Shown one piece after another: positions 1 to 10,719 of a stretch of 64,000 nucleotides of DNA (positions are counted from its first letter, which is position 1; each line of letters starts with the position of its first letter). This DNA is from Ornithodoros turicata. Lineage: Eukaryota; Arthropoda; Arachnida; Ixodida; Argasidae. A program made the position numbers and the translations under genes. Where the stretch lies: positions 248,001 to 312,000 of the forward strand of contig NW_026999353.1 in assembly GCF_037126465.1 (NCBI RefSeq), written 5' to 3'. The notes under the pieces were generated by a model that saw nothing but the letters and a program-made list of their open reading frames with translations, was not told where the DNA came from and did not search any database.

Positions 1-2326
1 TTGCCATAGAGTACAATATTACTAGAAGCACGAATTTTCTTGTGGGGCTTGTATGCCTTCAGTAACTCATCAAGCAGAGGCTTGGCACAACTTGAGTACC
101 GGTGCACTGGGAGGTTCGACAACTTTCTTGATATGTTTTGCATAAACAAATATCTTTGAGCAATTTGTTCCGCGGCGTAGCGTGTTCCATGCACCAGATT
201 AAGCAGCCGGTCGTTCATGTTCTCGAACGTGAATGTGGAGTAGTTCCACAAAGCTCCCAGTCCTTCACACACTGCACTAAATGGATCATTAGGTGTGTGT
301 TGTATTTCATGTGCTTTTTACCATACAACTTTTGGTATTCCGTCAGGAAGGACACCATGTGTTTTTGCAGGTCGGCCAGCTGTCCAAGAGGTACATCCTT
401 TCTAAGTAGATGATGCATGATACACACAAAACGGAGCCAGTTCTTGTAATACTTTCGTGGTAAAATGCGCTTCGGTAGCAGTGGTGAAAAGTAAAGCAGA
501 AAACTGCGTCACCCCGACGCTTTCCAATATTTCAACTTCTTGACTGACTGAGGTAGACGCGATAGTTCCCATACTGACTTAAAGCCCTTAAGTCTGCCGT
601 CAATTTCATCTAGTCTTCCACCCAAGTGGTACGGATGTCTTGCTTTGTTGCTGAACCATATGGATGCCGTGCTTCGAACAAAACCAGCACAGACGGCGTG
701 CATGTAATCCACAACACACCCTGTCACAACGTCGAAGAAGGTTAGCAGGAACAGGATGTTGTGCCCCTTGATGCCATGAAAAGCTGCACTTTTGCCTCTC
801 CAATTTCAGCGTTGTGCATGACACTTTCCTGCGTCCTTGGTCGAGGCAGATTATTTGTAATGGGGCAAACCATAGCATAGCCGCTCTGAACCTCTACCAC
901 TTCTCCTTTGTGCTCACACCACAAGCAGCCATACTTTCCATTGAACTGGGCCATGTTTAAAATGTGGCACCGTTCCACACTATCGACTGTGCAGGGACCA
1001 GGGAAGACTCTTGTCGTGTGTTGACCACCAGATTTGCTGGTCCAAGTGAACCCAGCTGATGAAAGGTTGTTCATTGTGTCAACAAAAGGTCTTAGAAAGC
1101 ACTGCAGATGCGGTTCGCCACTTCGAAACCAGATGCCCGAAAGTAGCACATTCTGAGTCCGCAGTCTATACGGGAACTCGTTCACTTGCACAAGTAACGG
1201 CCATATGGAGTATTGTGATGATTCGAAAACTGGGCCACCATCTGTGTTCCACGTTATGGAAATATCATTTTCTAATATGAGTAGCATGGGTACCATATGA
1301 AGTGCTGTTGGTGATGTCTCCAACGTCGTGTGGTAAGGAGCTACGTGACAGCAACACAAACTCATTTGTATTCATCTGGTACGCCAGTTGAGCCTCCAGC
1401 TCAAAGGTTATGAAGTACTGTCCACTCCGGAGCTTCTCCCGAGAGTCACATGGCTCGTTGCATATAGAACAATTAAGTACACGGTCTGGGCCACTGCAGT
1501 CCTCTTCCTTCCCCACGTATGCTCCACATGCAGCACACCAAAAACTTGCAGGTATTGAACTTTTTTCCATAATCAAATTCTTTAAAAAACAGATACTTTG
1601 TCAACGGCAAGGTGGTACCCATTGGCAGATGCGCTTCTAATACCTCCAGGAGGCTTTCTGTTGCCTCTTTCAATAACTGGTACCGAAGCGAATGTGCCAT
1701 GATGAGGAGTAGACTTTCACTGCGGGAAATCCGTGCGCCATCATAAAGCAATTCATCCTGCAAGAACAACAATGAAGAAATTAAGCAGTGTTTGCCCAGG
1801 GGGGGGGGGGGATATATATTGAATGGAAGGCCCAGGTCATGCTCGTGTACTGCACTTTCCGTGACGCCCTTCGCCCCAAGTAACATTAAATCGCTGAGTG
1901 GCTCGGGAGAAGTTGACGTACATGCGTGTTCGAAATTCAGCTAGTTCTTACATTGGCACTTACATTGCTTGGTGTTTCCCTATCAGGCTCTTGTGTTTCG
2001 TCGTCACTGTCAGCGAAGTCGGAGCTGTCGACATCGGAATCTGTCTTACTTGAAGTGTTCGAGGTCTGGGCAAAACCTCGACCTTCTCTTTCTTGGCAAC
2101 TGTCCAAGAAACTTGTTTCCGAAGAATCACCGCCGCAATTGCTGCTAACACCACCATTACAGAAACGGCCATCATCGTCACTTCTCGGCTCCGTAGTAGC
2201 AGCTGCATCCTCCTGCTGACGAAAACTCTGGCTTTCTTCTCGCAACTGTAGTCTATAGTTGGTTGTTCGCGGGAGACTTACGCTGGTGTCGTGCAGATAC
2301 TTGCATCTCTTCGGCTGCGACGCCAT
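1..2326 (-). pseudogene. CACTA/EnSpm-like transposase (Transposase_21/DUF4218 type), decayed, runs off left edge
   Basis: Transposase-like gene read from an ATG at 2326 leftward past base 1. Exon 1 (2326-1964) encodes an acidic Ser/Asp-rich leader and ends at a strong donor (GTAAGT); exon 2 starts at 1757 after a clear TTCTTGCAG acceptor, phase 0 to 0. Exon 2 shows, in order, a Cys-rich zinc-ribbon-like block (CAACG, CSICNEPC), the hallmark NTDGGPVFESS (about 1250), a CLWCEHKG block (about 925), a GCVVDYMHAVCAGF block (about 710), KLKYWKASG (about 515), NTHLMIHLVQCVKD (about 260) and FENMNDRLLNLVHGT near 200. This order matches Transposase_21 followed by DUF4218 in CACTA-type transposons. The frame is broken at least three times, near 1530 (T run), 1300 and 765, so the copy is inactive. 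The family call rests on remembered motifs. The element continues outside the window. Confidence 0.8.
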
Positions 2327-2860
2327 GCCGGCGCACTTGTAATATCTTAGTTCGGGACGGGAAGCTCACACAGCACCAGTGCACAAGCTCCTCACATCAC
2401 CCGAGATCCCGCTGCTGCTAAGTTGATGTCGTCGTTTCGAGATTCGAGCTGCTTGAACTACATAGTATCTGTGTACAATGTTCACTCACACAAGAGAAAG
2501 AGACAACAATGGAAATCGCTAATGGCACAAGCTTGCAGAAACAGGAAACCGAAACTACAACTGCGATGACTGCAACGGAAACCGTAACTACAAAAAACAT
2601 TCGGAATCACACACAGACTCTATTCATAACCATCATTTCCTCTTAGTTTTAAACGCTTGAATCTTTCATCAAATCTGGCTGATAATGCATAACAACAAAA
2701 TATTTGTTCTGAATTGTCGTTGCAACAACAGATCGCTATGCGTCGCTTCGTACGCGCCCCGATTTTCCCGCCGTGAAGCTGTCAGTTGGCGTGGTTGCTA
2801 TTTTCGGCTATTTTGTTCTCTCGGTTCTGTTCGTTTTTGTCTATAGAGTGAGCTTTCAAG
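2327..2860. other. Intergenic gap between head-to-head transposase and BEN genes
   Basis: About 530 bp separate the two divergent start codons. I see no ORF or obvious TATA box. It would contain both 5' ends if the two genes are a divergent pair. Confidence 0.4.
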
Positions 2861-5800
2861 ATGATGCACGTGATTGTGATGTGGCCGGACACCACACTGT
2901 TTGACGTGTACCCTATCAGCGCACTTTGCGACGCTGAGTTGCAACGAAACCTCAAGAGAAGCTCAAAAGCGTTTCTGAACTGAAAGGGCAGTTGGTTGAA
3001 ATCAAGTGGCATGCAAAGAGGCACCCGTCGTCTCGTTACATATTAACTGCAGGTAAGTGCTTACTTCTATCTTGAAAGCTCACTGCCGACAGCGTTTTTT
3101 CTGTCCTGTTTATGACCAAATTCATGTGCGACGCCTCTTTGTCTTACTAATAGACGCTGATTATCAACGATTGCGGCGTCATGCTTGTGTAGTCTATGTT
3201 TTACTTTAGAAAGGTCGCACTTATTCCATGCAGGTTCACAAATCGAAGTGGAAAGAAAACGGGATCGGTATGCGAAGGCACTGCAAGTGGCAAGGGAAAT
3301 CAGTTCCATGACTGTTAGTTTCACTCAGTTCGAACTAAACAAAACTGCGTGGCCTTCTGTTGACAGGCAGCGAGCCTACTCTTCTGAGACGTCACTAGAT
3401 TGATACATATCAATCTAGTTAGGGTGTTCGTGCCGCAGCTTAGTTACTGTTGGGGTTGTCGTTACTGTTACAAATTTGCGTTCGTATTTTTACCGTGTTG
3501 GTAATGGGTGAGCGCGATTCGAAACAGAAATTGAGAGGAAGCCCGTACTGTTTTGTGATCAATTTCATGGTTTTGACATGCGGAGAAGGCTCGTTTCACC
3601 CTGCCCTGTTTGCAAAATTCCAGTGCTCCCAGGTTTATCTTGGGAAAGCTTCCCCCTCCACCTAGAGTTACTGTGTCAGTGATTGCTTGACTCGTTCTAG
3701 CATGAAGCTGAGAGGGATAGCTGCCAGGACTGTGAAGAACTGAAAAGACAGCTGAAGGGCGCAGAGGAGGGGCAAAAGGCAAATGCAGAGGAACGTGACC
3801 AGCTGAGAAGAAAATTGGAGGACTCAGAGGAAAAATACGGTATTGTATGGGGGGGCATCCAACCTGTTCCTGACTATTGATTTTCTAGAATTGGGACGGA
3901 TGCTAAGACTCATGAAGAAGATTGTGAGCCAGATTGAGCAGCTCTTGCCCAATCCGACAGCAGAAGCCAGCAAGGTGAAAAATTGCTTATCCTTGTTGTT
4001 GTTTTTTCAATGCCATAAACAGAACACTGTAGTCATAAGGGACGCATATACAGTGGCGTAGCCAGACCTCCAAGGTAGGGGGACTATGTACCAAAACTCC
4101 CCCCTCCCCCCGCTGATCCTGTATGCGACACACACAGAAACCTGTGCACACTGCAAAGTGCGGATGAACAAAAAAAAAGTTGATTTGGACGTTCGCAATA
4201 CGATTACATGTAAGGCTGCCATGACCAATGAGGTGGTGTCACGAGATTGGAAATATTTTGAAAAGCTCATACATTGAAAACCATTCAAGAGTGCTGCTAA
4301 GCTAGACGACATGATGTGAGAGGACTTTTGCGATCGTCACACTGCCCCCCCCCCCCGGTATTACGTTCTTCTCGGATTTGCACATTTGCATAGGTCGGTC
4401 CGTGGCAGGTTGGGGGGGGGGGCTCGAGCCCCCCCCCCCTGGCCCTCCCGTGGCTATGCCACTGCGCATATGTGTGATACCATGGCTCTTGGTGGAGATA
4501 TCGAGATAATGATTACTGTCCGCTCCTGTACTTATCATAGGAACACGTGAGGAGATCAATAACTCATTGAGGCGCATCCACTTTCAGGTTGACATCGGAT
4601 ATGGAGTGCTTGTGGAGGCAACCACTCTTGCAAGAATCGAGTCTCAATGTGCAAACACTGCCAACACATATGCACGGGTGCTATTGAGCAATGTCTTTGG
4701 ACGGGAGAACCTTATTGGGAAGTCGCTCTACGGAGTGCAATCGAATGCCAACAAGGGCAGTGATGCGAAGCCGCCATTGGACCGTGAAAAGCTGGATGCT
4801 GTTCTTGGTACGTAGACTCACTTCTGTGAGGCCTACAATGGTGAGCCGATTCTGTCATTACCTCGCCCTATGCCCAGTACGTAACCTAGGGTAGTAGACC
4901 TCCTCTGACACAAGTTAAGAAATGATAAAAAAAGATGGGATAACGAAGTAGCCCATAATGCGACGATCCGAGGTGGTCAGTGTCCAGACTGGTCGGGTTC
5001 CGAGTACCTGTGGTTAGGTTAAAATGGGACGTGGTCAAGCGAAGAGTCCCGATGTTTAGTAAAGACAACAGTTTGGATGTTTATCCAAGATAGGATTCTA
5101 TTCCAAACTCAGAATAGTATAGACAAAGCCCAGCAACCTTGCTTAAAAGGGTTACAAACGGGGGTATCACATGGTCACACAATATCCGCTTACAACATAA
5201 GGTGAACAGAATAAGCCACCCATAGTTAAATAAAGCACCCAAACTCACTTTAAAAATGATGAAAGATTAGAGTCACTGAAAAGGTTAGTCAGCTGTAGGA
5301 TTCGAACCCACATCTTCTGAATTACCGGTCCAGGGCTCTACCAGTTGAGCTAAGCTAACAAGCCTTCTCAGCGACTTCCAGGGTGCGTCATCTGAAGAGA
5401 CAAACCAGTCACTCTCTCTCACTCATCCTCCTTTCACTGTTACACTTTTGCACACTCATACGACAGGGATCGACGCAAGCAGCAAATGTTGAACAAAAAT
5501 GTAAGAGTGAAAGGAGGATGAGTGAGAGAGAGTGACTGGTTTGTCCCTTCAGGAAGTCGCTGCGAAGGCGTGTTAGCTTAGCTCAATTGGTAGAGCCCTG
5601 GACCGGTAATCCAGAATATGTGGGTTCGAATCTTACAGCTGGCTAGCTTTTTCAGTCACTTTCATCTTTCATCGTTAATTTCTTAGGCAACTTGAGGCCT
5701 TGTATGTGATTGTCCCTTCAATGTTGTTCCAGCCTCAGAACATCAGTTCTCTCTTGTTCACTTTAAAAAATGATGACAGACAAGCAGACCAATGGCCGTC

Positions 5801-6851
5801 TTTTTCCCATTTTCCACATGTGGTCATCCAGATCTGAAATAACGGCTAGAGGAAACAAGTGAGACAAAATAGTCTGAGCAGAGCTGACCATTCCCGACCG
5901 ATCCTGACTTACACAAGATACTGAGAAACACCGTCACACCCGGCAAACACTGACAAATGGCTTCGGGGGATTCAACCCACCATTTGTCGAACAGCCATTT
6001 CCACGTATCAAAAATAATATATCACAACATGAGAGAAGCGTTGGTGCCTCAACGAGCCATGCTGAGTGCGAGACATAAACAGTCGTAGCTTGGAGCACCT
6101 TCAGTGCTAAATGTAATAACTGGGCCATTTTTTCAGCAACTGAATACTTCATTGATGTCATTGAGATTCTAGGCCATTGGGTAGGGTACCAGGGGTGGCC
6201 TTGTCTAAATGGAATTGAGCCGGTTAGTAAACTTCTAGAGTAAAAAAGAAACGCTGTGACCGGTATGCCCAACACGCTGCACAATGACCTGTCTCACCCG
6301 GTTCTCCTACCCTGTTGTACCACTTAACAGCAGATACATAAATTACAAGATACACTGTACTGTTTTTATGAACTCCATAAAATAGTTGTACCACTTAACA
6401 GCAGATACATAAATTACGAGATACACTGTACTGTTTTCATTTTTGTTGCGTATGTTATAACACTGGCGTCGCACATTAATTGTACCTGTTACATTTGTGC
6501 TTCTTTTTGCTAGCACAGCACACGCAAGTAGAGAGACAGCTTCCAAATACTTACATGGCTTCGGTGACAGCTAGAGACTCCCTGCACTAATTTCGGGTGC
6601 AAGCATTAGGGCTGTCTTCGAATGGAATGCGTACTTCTTGCAACTTCTTTTTGTTTCTTCTTCTTTTTCATGTTTACTTTCACACTTCAACATGGTTAAG
6701 TGACACATTGCAGTGCTATTGTTGTCATTTAACATTCACTAACGCCTTATTCTTTGCAGGTTACACATGCCAGAAGTTCCGCCAGCCTGTGGGGCCGATC
6801 AAGAACAGCCTAGCAGCGATGCTTAGTAAACTGTCGAGGCCACAGAACTGA
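2861..6851 (+). CDS. BEN-domain protein gene, six exons, exon 1 carries a frameshift
   Basis: Spliced gene assembled by eye: exons 2861-3052, 3234-3313, 3701-3839, 3889-3974, 4588-4807 and 6760-6851 (TGA). All junctions are GT-AG and phases match (1, 0, 1, 0, 1). Exon 3 encodes a charged Glu/Lys/Gln coiled coil. Exons 5 and 6 encode a BEN domain (a DNA/protein-binding module of chromatin factors), seen as VDIGYGVLVEATTLARI, then YARVLLSNVFGRENL, KSLYG, and KPPLDREKLDAVLGYTC ending near PIKNSLAAML. The predicted product is about 270 aa. Exon 1 starts at an ATG at 2861, but the frame that joins exon 2 (from about 2971, SELKGQLVEIKWH) is shifted relative to that ATG, so either this copy is damaged or the first exon is built differently. 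It lies head-to-head with the transposase and may be part of the same transposon. BEN identity is fairly sure; function is unknown. Confidence 0.72.
4051..4464. mobile_element. hAT-type MITE in intron 4 of the BEN gene
   Basis: Ends are inverted: CAGTGGCGTAGCCA at the left, TGGCTATGCCACTG at the right. Flanking 8-bp direct repeats (CGCATATA at 4043-4050, CGCATATG at 4465-4472) differ at one base. An 8-bp TSD with a CAG start is typical of hAT elements. The interior has long C and G runs and no transposase, so it is non-autonomous. Confidence 0.75.
5273..5447 (-). repeat. tRNA-derived SINE, left arm of an inverted pair
   Basis: Reverse strand carries a box A-like TTAGCTTAGCTCAACTGG and a box B GGTTCGAATCC about 35 bases later, followed by a unique tail rich in GAGTGAGAGAG. 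It is a tRNA-head SINE, not a tRNA: acceptor stem pairing is poor and it is repeated in opposite orientation at 5499-5659. Located in intron 5 of the BEN gene. Confidence 0.65.
5499..5659 (+). repeat. tRNA-derived SINE, right arm of an inverted pair
   Basis: Same family as 5273-5447 in the opposite orientation, with box A TTAGCTCAATTGG and box B GGTTCGAATC. The two copies lie about 50 bp apart, so an intronic transcript could fold into a hairpin of about 160 bp. Confidence 0.65.
6314..6455. repeat. 71-bp tandem duplication
   Basis: The block beginning GTTGTACCACTTAACAGCAG occurs at 6314 and again at 6385 with few differences. It lies in BEN intron 5. Confidence 0.7.
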
Positions 6852-7334
6852 GAACGGAATGTTTCTCCCACTTCATCTCAAGTCAAATGCACGAACATCC
6901 AACATATGTGTGATAATGATGTGATAACGCCATCAATATAGTCATTATGCTCGTTTGGAGTCCACTGTTTTCCTTTTAGCTGCATGCATGATACACAACA
7001 CAATTGCAGTTGGTTTTATTGAGCAATGCACGTGTGCATGGCAAATGCTATGTGCAGCGGCAGCTGAGTCAACAAGTAGTCAACAGAGAAATTGAAAACA
7101 TATATTACATGTGAAAGTCACAGGAAATTTGTGGAAAGGATATGCAAAGTCTACAGAAAAACTTGTTACCTTCCTGTGAAAAATTGTCTACAAGACTTAA
7201 AGTTCCATAAGTCAATATAAAATAAATATCTGATGAAAACATGAGGTCAATGGAAAGTCTACTGAATGTCTGTGTTCTCTGTTGACTGTGTTCTGTAGAA
7301 TGGAAACAAAAAGTTAACAGCCATTTTTGTAAGG
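6852..7334. other. AT-rich non-coding stretch after the BEN gene
   Basis: I see no ORF, RNA or repeat of note here. No clear AATAAA poly(A) signal lies just after the BEN stop; an AATAAA at about 7220 is distant. Confidence 0.4.
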
Positions 7335-7362
7335 GCGTTTTTCCGTAGCTACGGAAAAACGC
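7335..7362. repeat. Perfect 28-bp palindrome at an element boundary
   Basis: GCGTTTTTCCGTAG is followed directly by its exact reverse complement. It lies exactly between the BEN/CACTA segment and the start of the Gypsy relic; a second short palindrome (GGACCT-G-AGGTCC) follows at 7368-7380. Confidence 0.8.
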
Positions 7363-8948
7363 TGTTTGGACCTGAGGTCCGGACCAAGAGACTGCGTTCA
7401 ACGAGGTTAAAAGCTTAATTTCATCAGCGTGCTGCACCGCGCGGTATAACCCTAGCTTTCCCACTATTCTATCAGCGGATGCATCGTCTTACGACATCGG
7501 GGCAGTTCTGGCACAAGTTCAGCCAAGCGGAGGAAAAGGACCAGTAGCGTCTGCACCAAGGTCGCTGACGCCGACGGAAATGCGCTACGCGCAGATAGAA
7601 AAAGAAGCATTGGCTCTGACATGAGCAGCTGAAAGGTTTCATGAGTACCTTTGTGGACTGACTGCAACGTTTGAAACAGATCATCAACCGTTGGTCACTC
7701 TTCTTGGAAAATCTGCACTCGACGCACTGCCACCGAGCATACAACGTTTTCCAATGAGACTGATGCGCTTCAACTTTGACATTGTGTACGTGCACGGGAA
7801 AGAATTCATCACGCCAGACCCATTGTCCAGGTCGCCAATCACCGCTCTTGACAAGCAGCGGCAGAGCCTCTCGGTGCCACAAATAGAAGAATTCGTCATT
7901 GCGTCCATCAGCGGTCTGCGTTCCGATATTCAAGTGGACAGGATAAAGGCAGCGCAACACTCGGACGACATATGTAAGCTGCTAAAACTTTATTGCGACA
8001 CTTGAGAGGAACAAAGCCGTTCCTCTCAAGCTATCACGTTACTGGCAGGAACGTGGTTCCGTCACCTGCTGCGACGGACTACTTCTCAAAGGAACCCGTT
8101 CGATCATACCAGAAGCGCTGAAGGCTGACATTTTACGTTTTCTTCACGATGGGCACCAAGGCATCGCTAGAACACGAGCCAAAGCGCAAGAATCCGTGTG
8201 GTGGCCAGGGCTGAGCAAGCAGCTGTCAACGTTGATAAGCAACTGCGACACGTGTTCGCAATTTCGTTCACAATCCGCCGAGCCGCTGATATCTTCGGAA
8301 ACTCCCAGTTACCCTTAGGAGAAAGTGGGAGCAGATCTTTTTGATCTCGGCGGAAGAACTTATCTTCTTGTTGTTGATTATTTGTCGCGCTTCCCGGAGA
8401 TAGCACTACTCTCGAACACAACGTCATCGTCTGTGATCCCAGCGATAAAAGTATTTTCGCCCGCCACGGCATAGCAGGACTTGTTATCCCTAATAACGGA
8501 CCACAATTTGCGAGCAGGGATTTCGCAAACTTCGCCACGTAATATGATTGTCGTCACCAAACATCAAGCCCACGTTATCCACAAGCGAATGGTGAGGCTG
8601 AACGAATGGTACAGACGGTCAAGAAACTATTGCTAAAACCCGAAGATCCATATTTTGCACTCCTAGCTTACAGGGATACCCCGGGACCTGCTGGAACGAG
8701 TCTAGCGGAAATTTCCATTGGTAGAAGGCTTCGGACGAGAGTTCCTGTGTATGGAAATCTCCTTCAACCAAGACATCGAGCCTTCGCAAAATTCCGAGAG
8801 GAAGAGTTCGTCAGAAACAACGGCAACACTATAACCGGAGGCACGCTATCAAGGAACTTCATCTGCTAGAGCCCGGTGAGAAGGTGTGGGTGAAGGACCT
8901 GAAGAAAAGTGCAACGGTCAAACAGTATGCAGGGACACCTCGCTTGTA

Positions 8949-9432
8949 CTGTCAGGGACACTTCTAACTTTCTACTCGTTTCCGTGGTCTCGCTCCCATA
9001 AGCGCCACGCTAGCGGGCAAGGTCGCAAACAAAAAGTGGACTCGTCCGGCGTGGCCGGGTGCCGACGAGGTATCGCATTCCGCACGAAGGTGTTGGAAAG
9101 AGCGTGGAAAAACAAAGAAAAACGTAACAAAAGGAAAGCAGACGATGTGACAGGGAATTATATCACTATCGTAATCTGTTGCCCTGTCGTGCCATGTTTT
9201 GTAAGGAGCAAGAAGATTGCGCTTTGTTGTCGCCTCTGCTTTCCCTTGTTACGTTTTCTTTATTGTTTTTTCCTCGGTCCTTCCAACGCCTTCGTGCGGC
9301 AATGCGATACCTTGTCGGCACCCGGCCACCCATGGACGAGTCCACTTTTTATTTGCGACCTTGTCCGCTAGCGTGGCGCTTATCAGAGCGCGGCCACAGA
9401 ACCGAGTAGAAAGTTAGAAGTGTCCCTGACAG
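8949..9432. mobile_element. Fold-back MITE with TA target duplication (Tc1/mariner-type)
   Basis: Starts CTGTCAGGGACACTTCTAAC and ends with the inverse, flanked by TA at 8947-8948 and 9433-9434. The inverted arms extend over almost the whole element (about 200 bp each, with a few mismatches), so it is nearly one long hairpin. It interrupts the Gypsy relic after its integrase C-terminal region. No transposase is encoded. Confidence 0.8.
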
Positions 9433-9868
9433 TACTTGGTTCGAACTGTGAGTGGGTGCTTTAGAATGAACCGAAGATACCTGGTGCCGCTAGGTTCCAC
9501 TCCGTCGGACTCTACGAGGACTCTGCTTCACCTACCTGTTCTACCCTGCACAAGTCCGGTCGTCAACGTAGGAGAGCGTCGTACTCCGGGTTTGGAAACC
9601 CCAAGAGCCGAACGTCCCACTCCTGTCAATCAGGGCGACAGAACGCCCGTAGCAGTAACAATATACGGACGTAAAGCGTACCAGTCGGTAAGATTACGAA
9701 TTGAAAAGTGAACTGTACGTGATGTGCCTACGCCGCCTGTGTTAATTTTGCAGTTAACTTTCCGATGTGCTTTGAACGCTTGGACAGTTCCCCAGGTTGT
9801 TTATCGGAATTCGCCAGTGCGACAACTTATTCATTTTGTTAGTTTGTTCGCTCTGAAGAAAAGGGAGA

Positions 9869-10035
9869 TGTGGTGTTATCTGCTTGCACTGTCACCGAGC
9901 CTACGAGCGAGCTATCGCTATCATATCTTTGTGTCCTTGACAGCTTGTGTTCGTATGTTTGGAAGAGCGTAAAAGGCTGCGCACGGGTAAATAAAGATTG
10001 ATTCTTGGTCTGGCACTCATGTGGGCTGTTACCCT
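9869..10035 (+). repeat. Truncated 3' LTR of the decayed Gypsy element
   Basis: Begins TGTGGTGTTATCT directly after the polypurine tract and contains an AATAAA at about 9990. It is cut near 10035, where LINE sequence begins. The remainder may lie after the LINE tail at about 18056, but I could not recognise it. Confidence 0.6.
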
Positions 10036-10449
10036 GCTTTCCCGTCCTCGAGACGTTAACGCGACAAAGGCCATGAGAATGCGTTCCTGGCGCAATTTCG
10101 CTGCTCAGCGAAACCTCGAACGCTGGTGTCGGGAAGCATACCGCTCCCGCTTACTCCTCCGGCGCTATATGGCAGGAAACCCGGCCTCGGATATCCCCGT
10201 TGTCCGGTCAGCTGACGGCTCACTTCTCACACAACCTGATGACATTCGAGCTGCAATGCGTGAAAATTGCGTAGCCCTTTATCATCATCCAACGGGCCGG
10301 TGGTTAGCCCGGAGTGCCCACTCCCAATGAAACAAATGGAGTTCGCAGACTCAGGCCGCTCACGCAAAATGAACTTTTTGCCGCTGTTTCGTCAGTACCG
10401 AACGGGAAGTGTCGCTGCATCGATCGCCTCCCAGTCGAGTTCTACAAAC
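10036..10449 (+). pseudogene. Tx1/L1-like LINE, upstream fragment (pre-RT/early RT)
   Basis: The open frame reads Arg/Trp-rich ORF2 sequence (RSWRNFAAQRNLERWCREAY) and then, after a frameshift, PLTQNELFAAVSSVPNGK and LPVEFYKL, which corresponds to the start of an L1/Tx1-type reverse transcriptase. It is 5'-truncated and interrupted at 10449 by the young Gypsy element; its continuation is 16408-18053. Confidence 0.65.
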
Positions 10450-10708
10450 TGTGGAAACCTAAGTTCCCACAACCTCGGGGCGTCAGCCCGTCCGTTCCGT
10501 GCGCGAAGGAACAAGCAGCACAACAGAAATTCAAACAGACATACCAGGTTTATTTCACGTTCAGACAGCTTGCACCCAGCAAAAACCGCACAACGAAAAA
10601 GGGTCTTATCCAGCGGATCACCGCTTTTATCCCTCTGCGTGGGGTACGCCCCCCTGGAGCACGGCTGCCCCCTATCGCCGTAACCCGTGGCGCTCTCTTA
10701 TCGCCACA
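10450..10708 (-). repeat. 3' LTR of the young Gypsy element
   Basis: 259 bp, matches 16149-16407 base for base as far as I can compare. On the plus strand it starts TGTGGAAACCTAAG and ends TATCGCCACA. Target duplication AAAC lies immediately left. Confidence 0.92.
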
Positions 10709-10719
10709 CCCCCCCTCCC
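10709..10719 (-). other. Polypurine tract of the young Gypsy element
   Basis: On the minus strand GGGAGGGGGGG directly abuts the 3' LTR and directly follows the stop codon of ORF3 (10720-10722). This is the expected plus-strand priming site. Confidence 0.8.

Larger units (their letters stand above)
7363..10035 (+). pseudogene. Decayed Gypsy (Ty3-type) retrotransposon pol and 3' LTR
   Basis: Reading starts inside RNase H: QETAFNEVKSLI at about 7380, then ILSADASSYDIGAVLAQ (7465-7515), ATFETDHQPLVTLLGK (7670-7715) and VYVHGKEFITPDPLSRS (7788-7838), a typical RNase H/connection region. Next come the integrase zinc finger (FLHDGHQG about 8140, NCDTCSQF about 8245), a core with LITDN-like residues near 8490, and RYPQANGEAERMVQTV (8572-8620). 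The frame is broken by several stops and shifts (for example TGA at 7621, TAG at 8473). The body is split by a MITE at 8949-9432 and resumes to a polypurine tract (AAGAAAAGGGAGA) just before the LTR at 9869. No protease, gag or 5' LTR remains in the window. Confidence 0.85.

Noticed and set aside
5290..5650. Possible tRNA genes (box A/box B) in two orientations
   Set aside because: Repeated in inverted copies with non-tRNA tails and poor acceptor stems; they are tRNA-derived SINEs.
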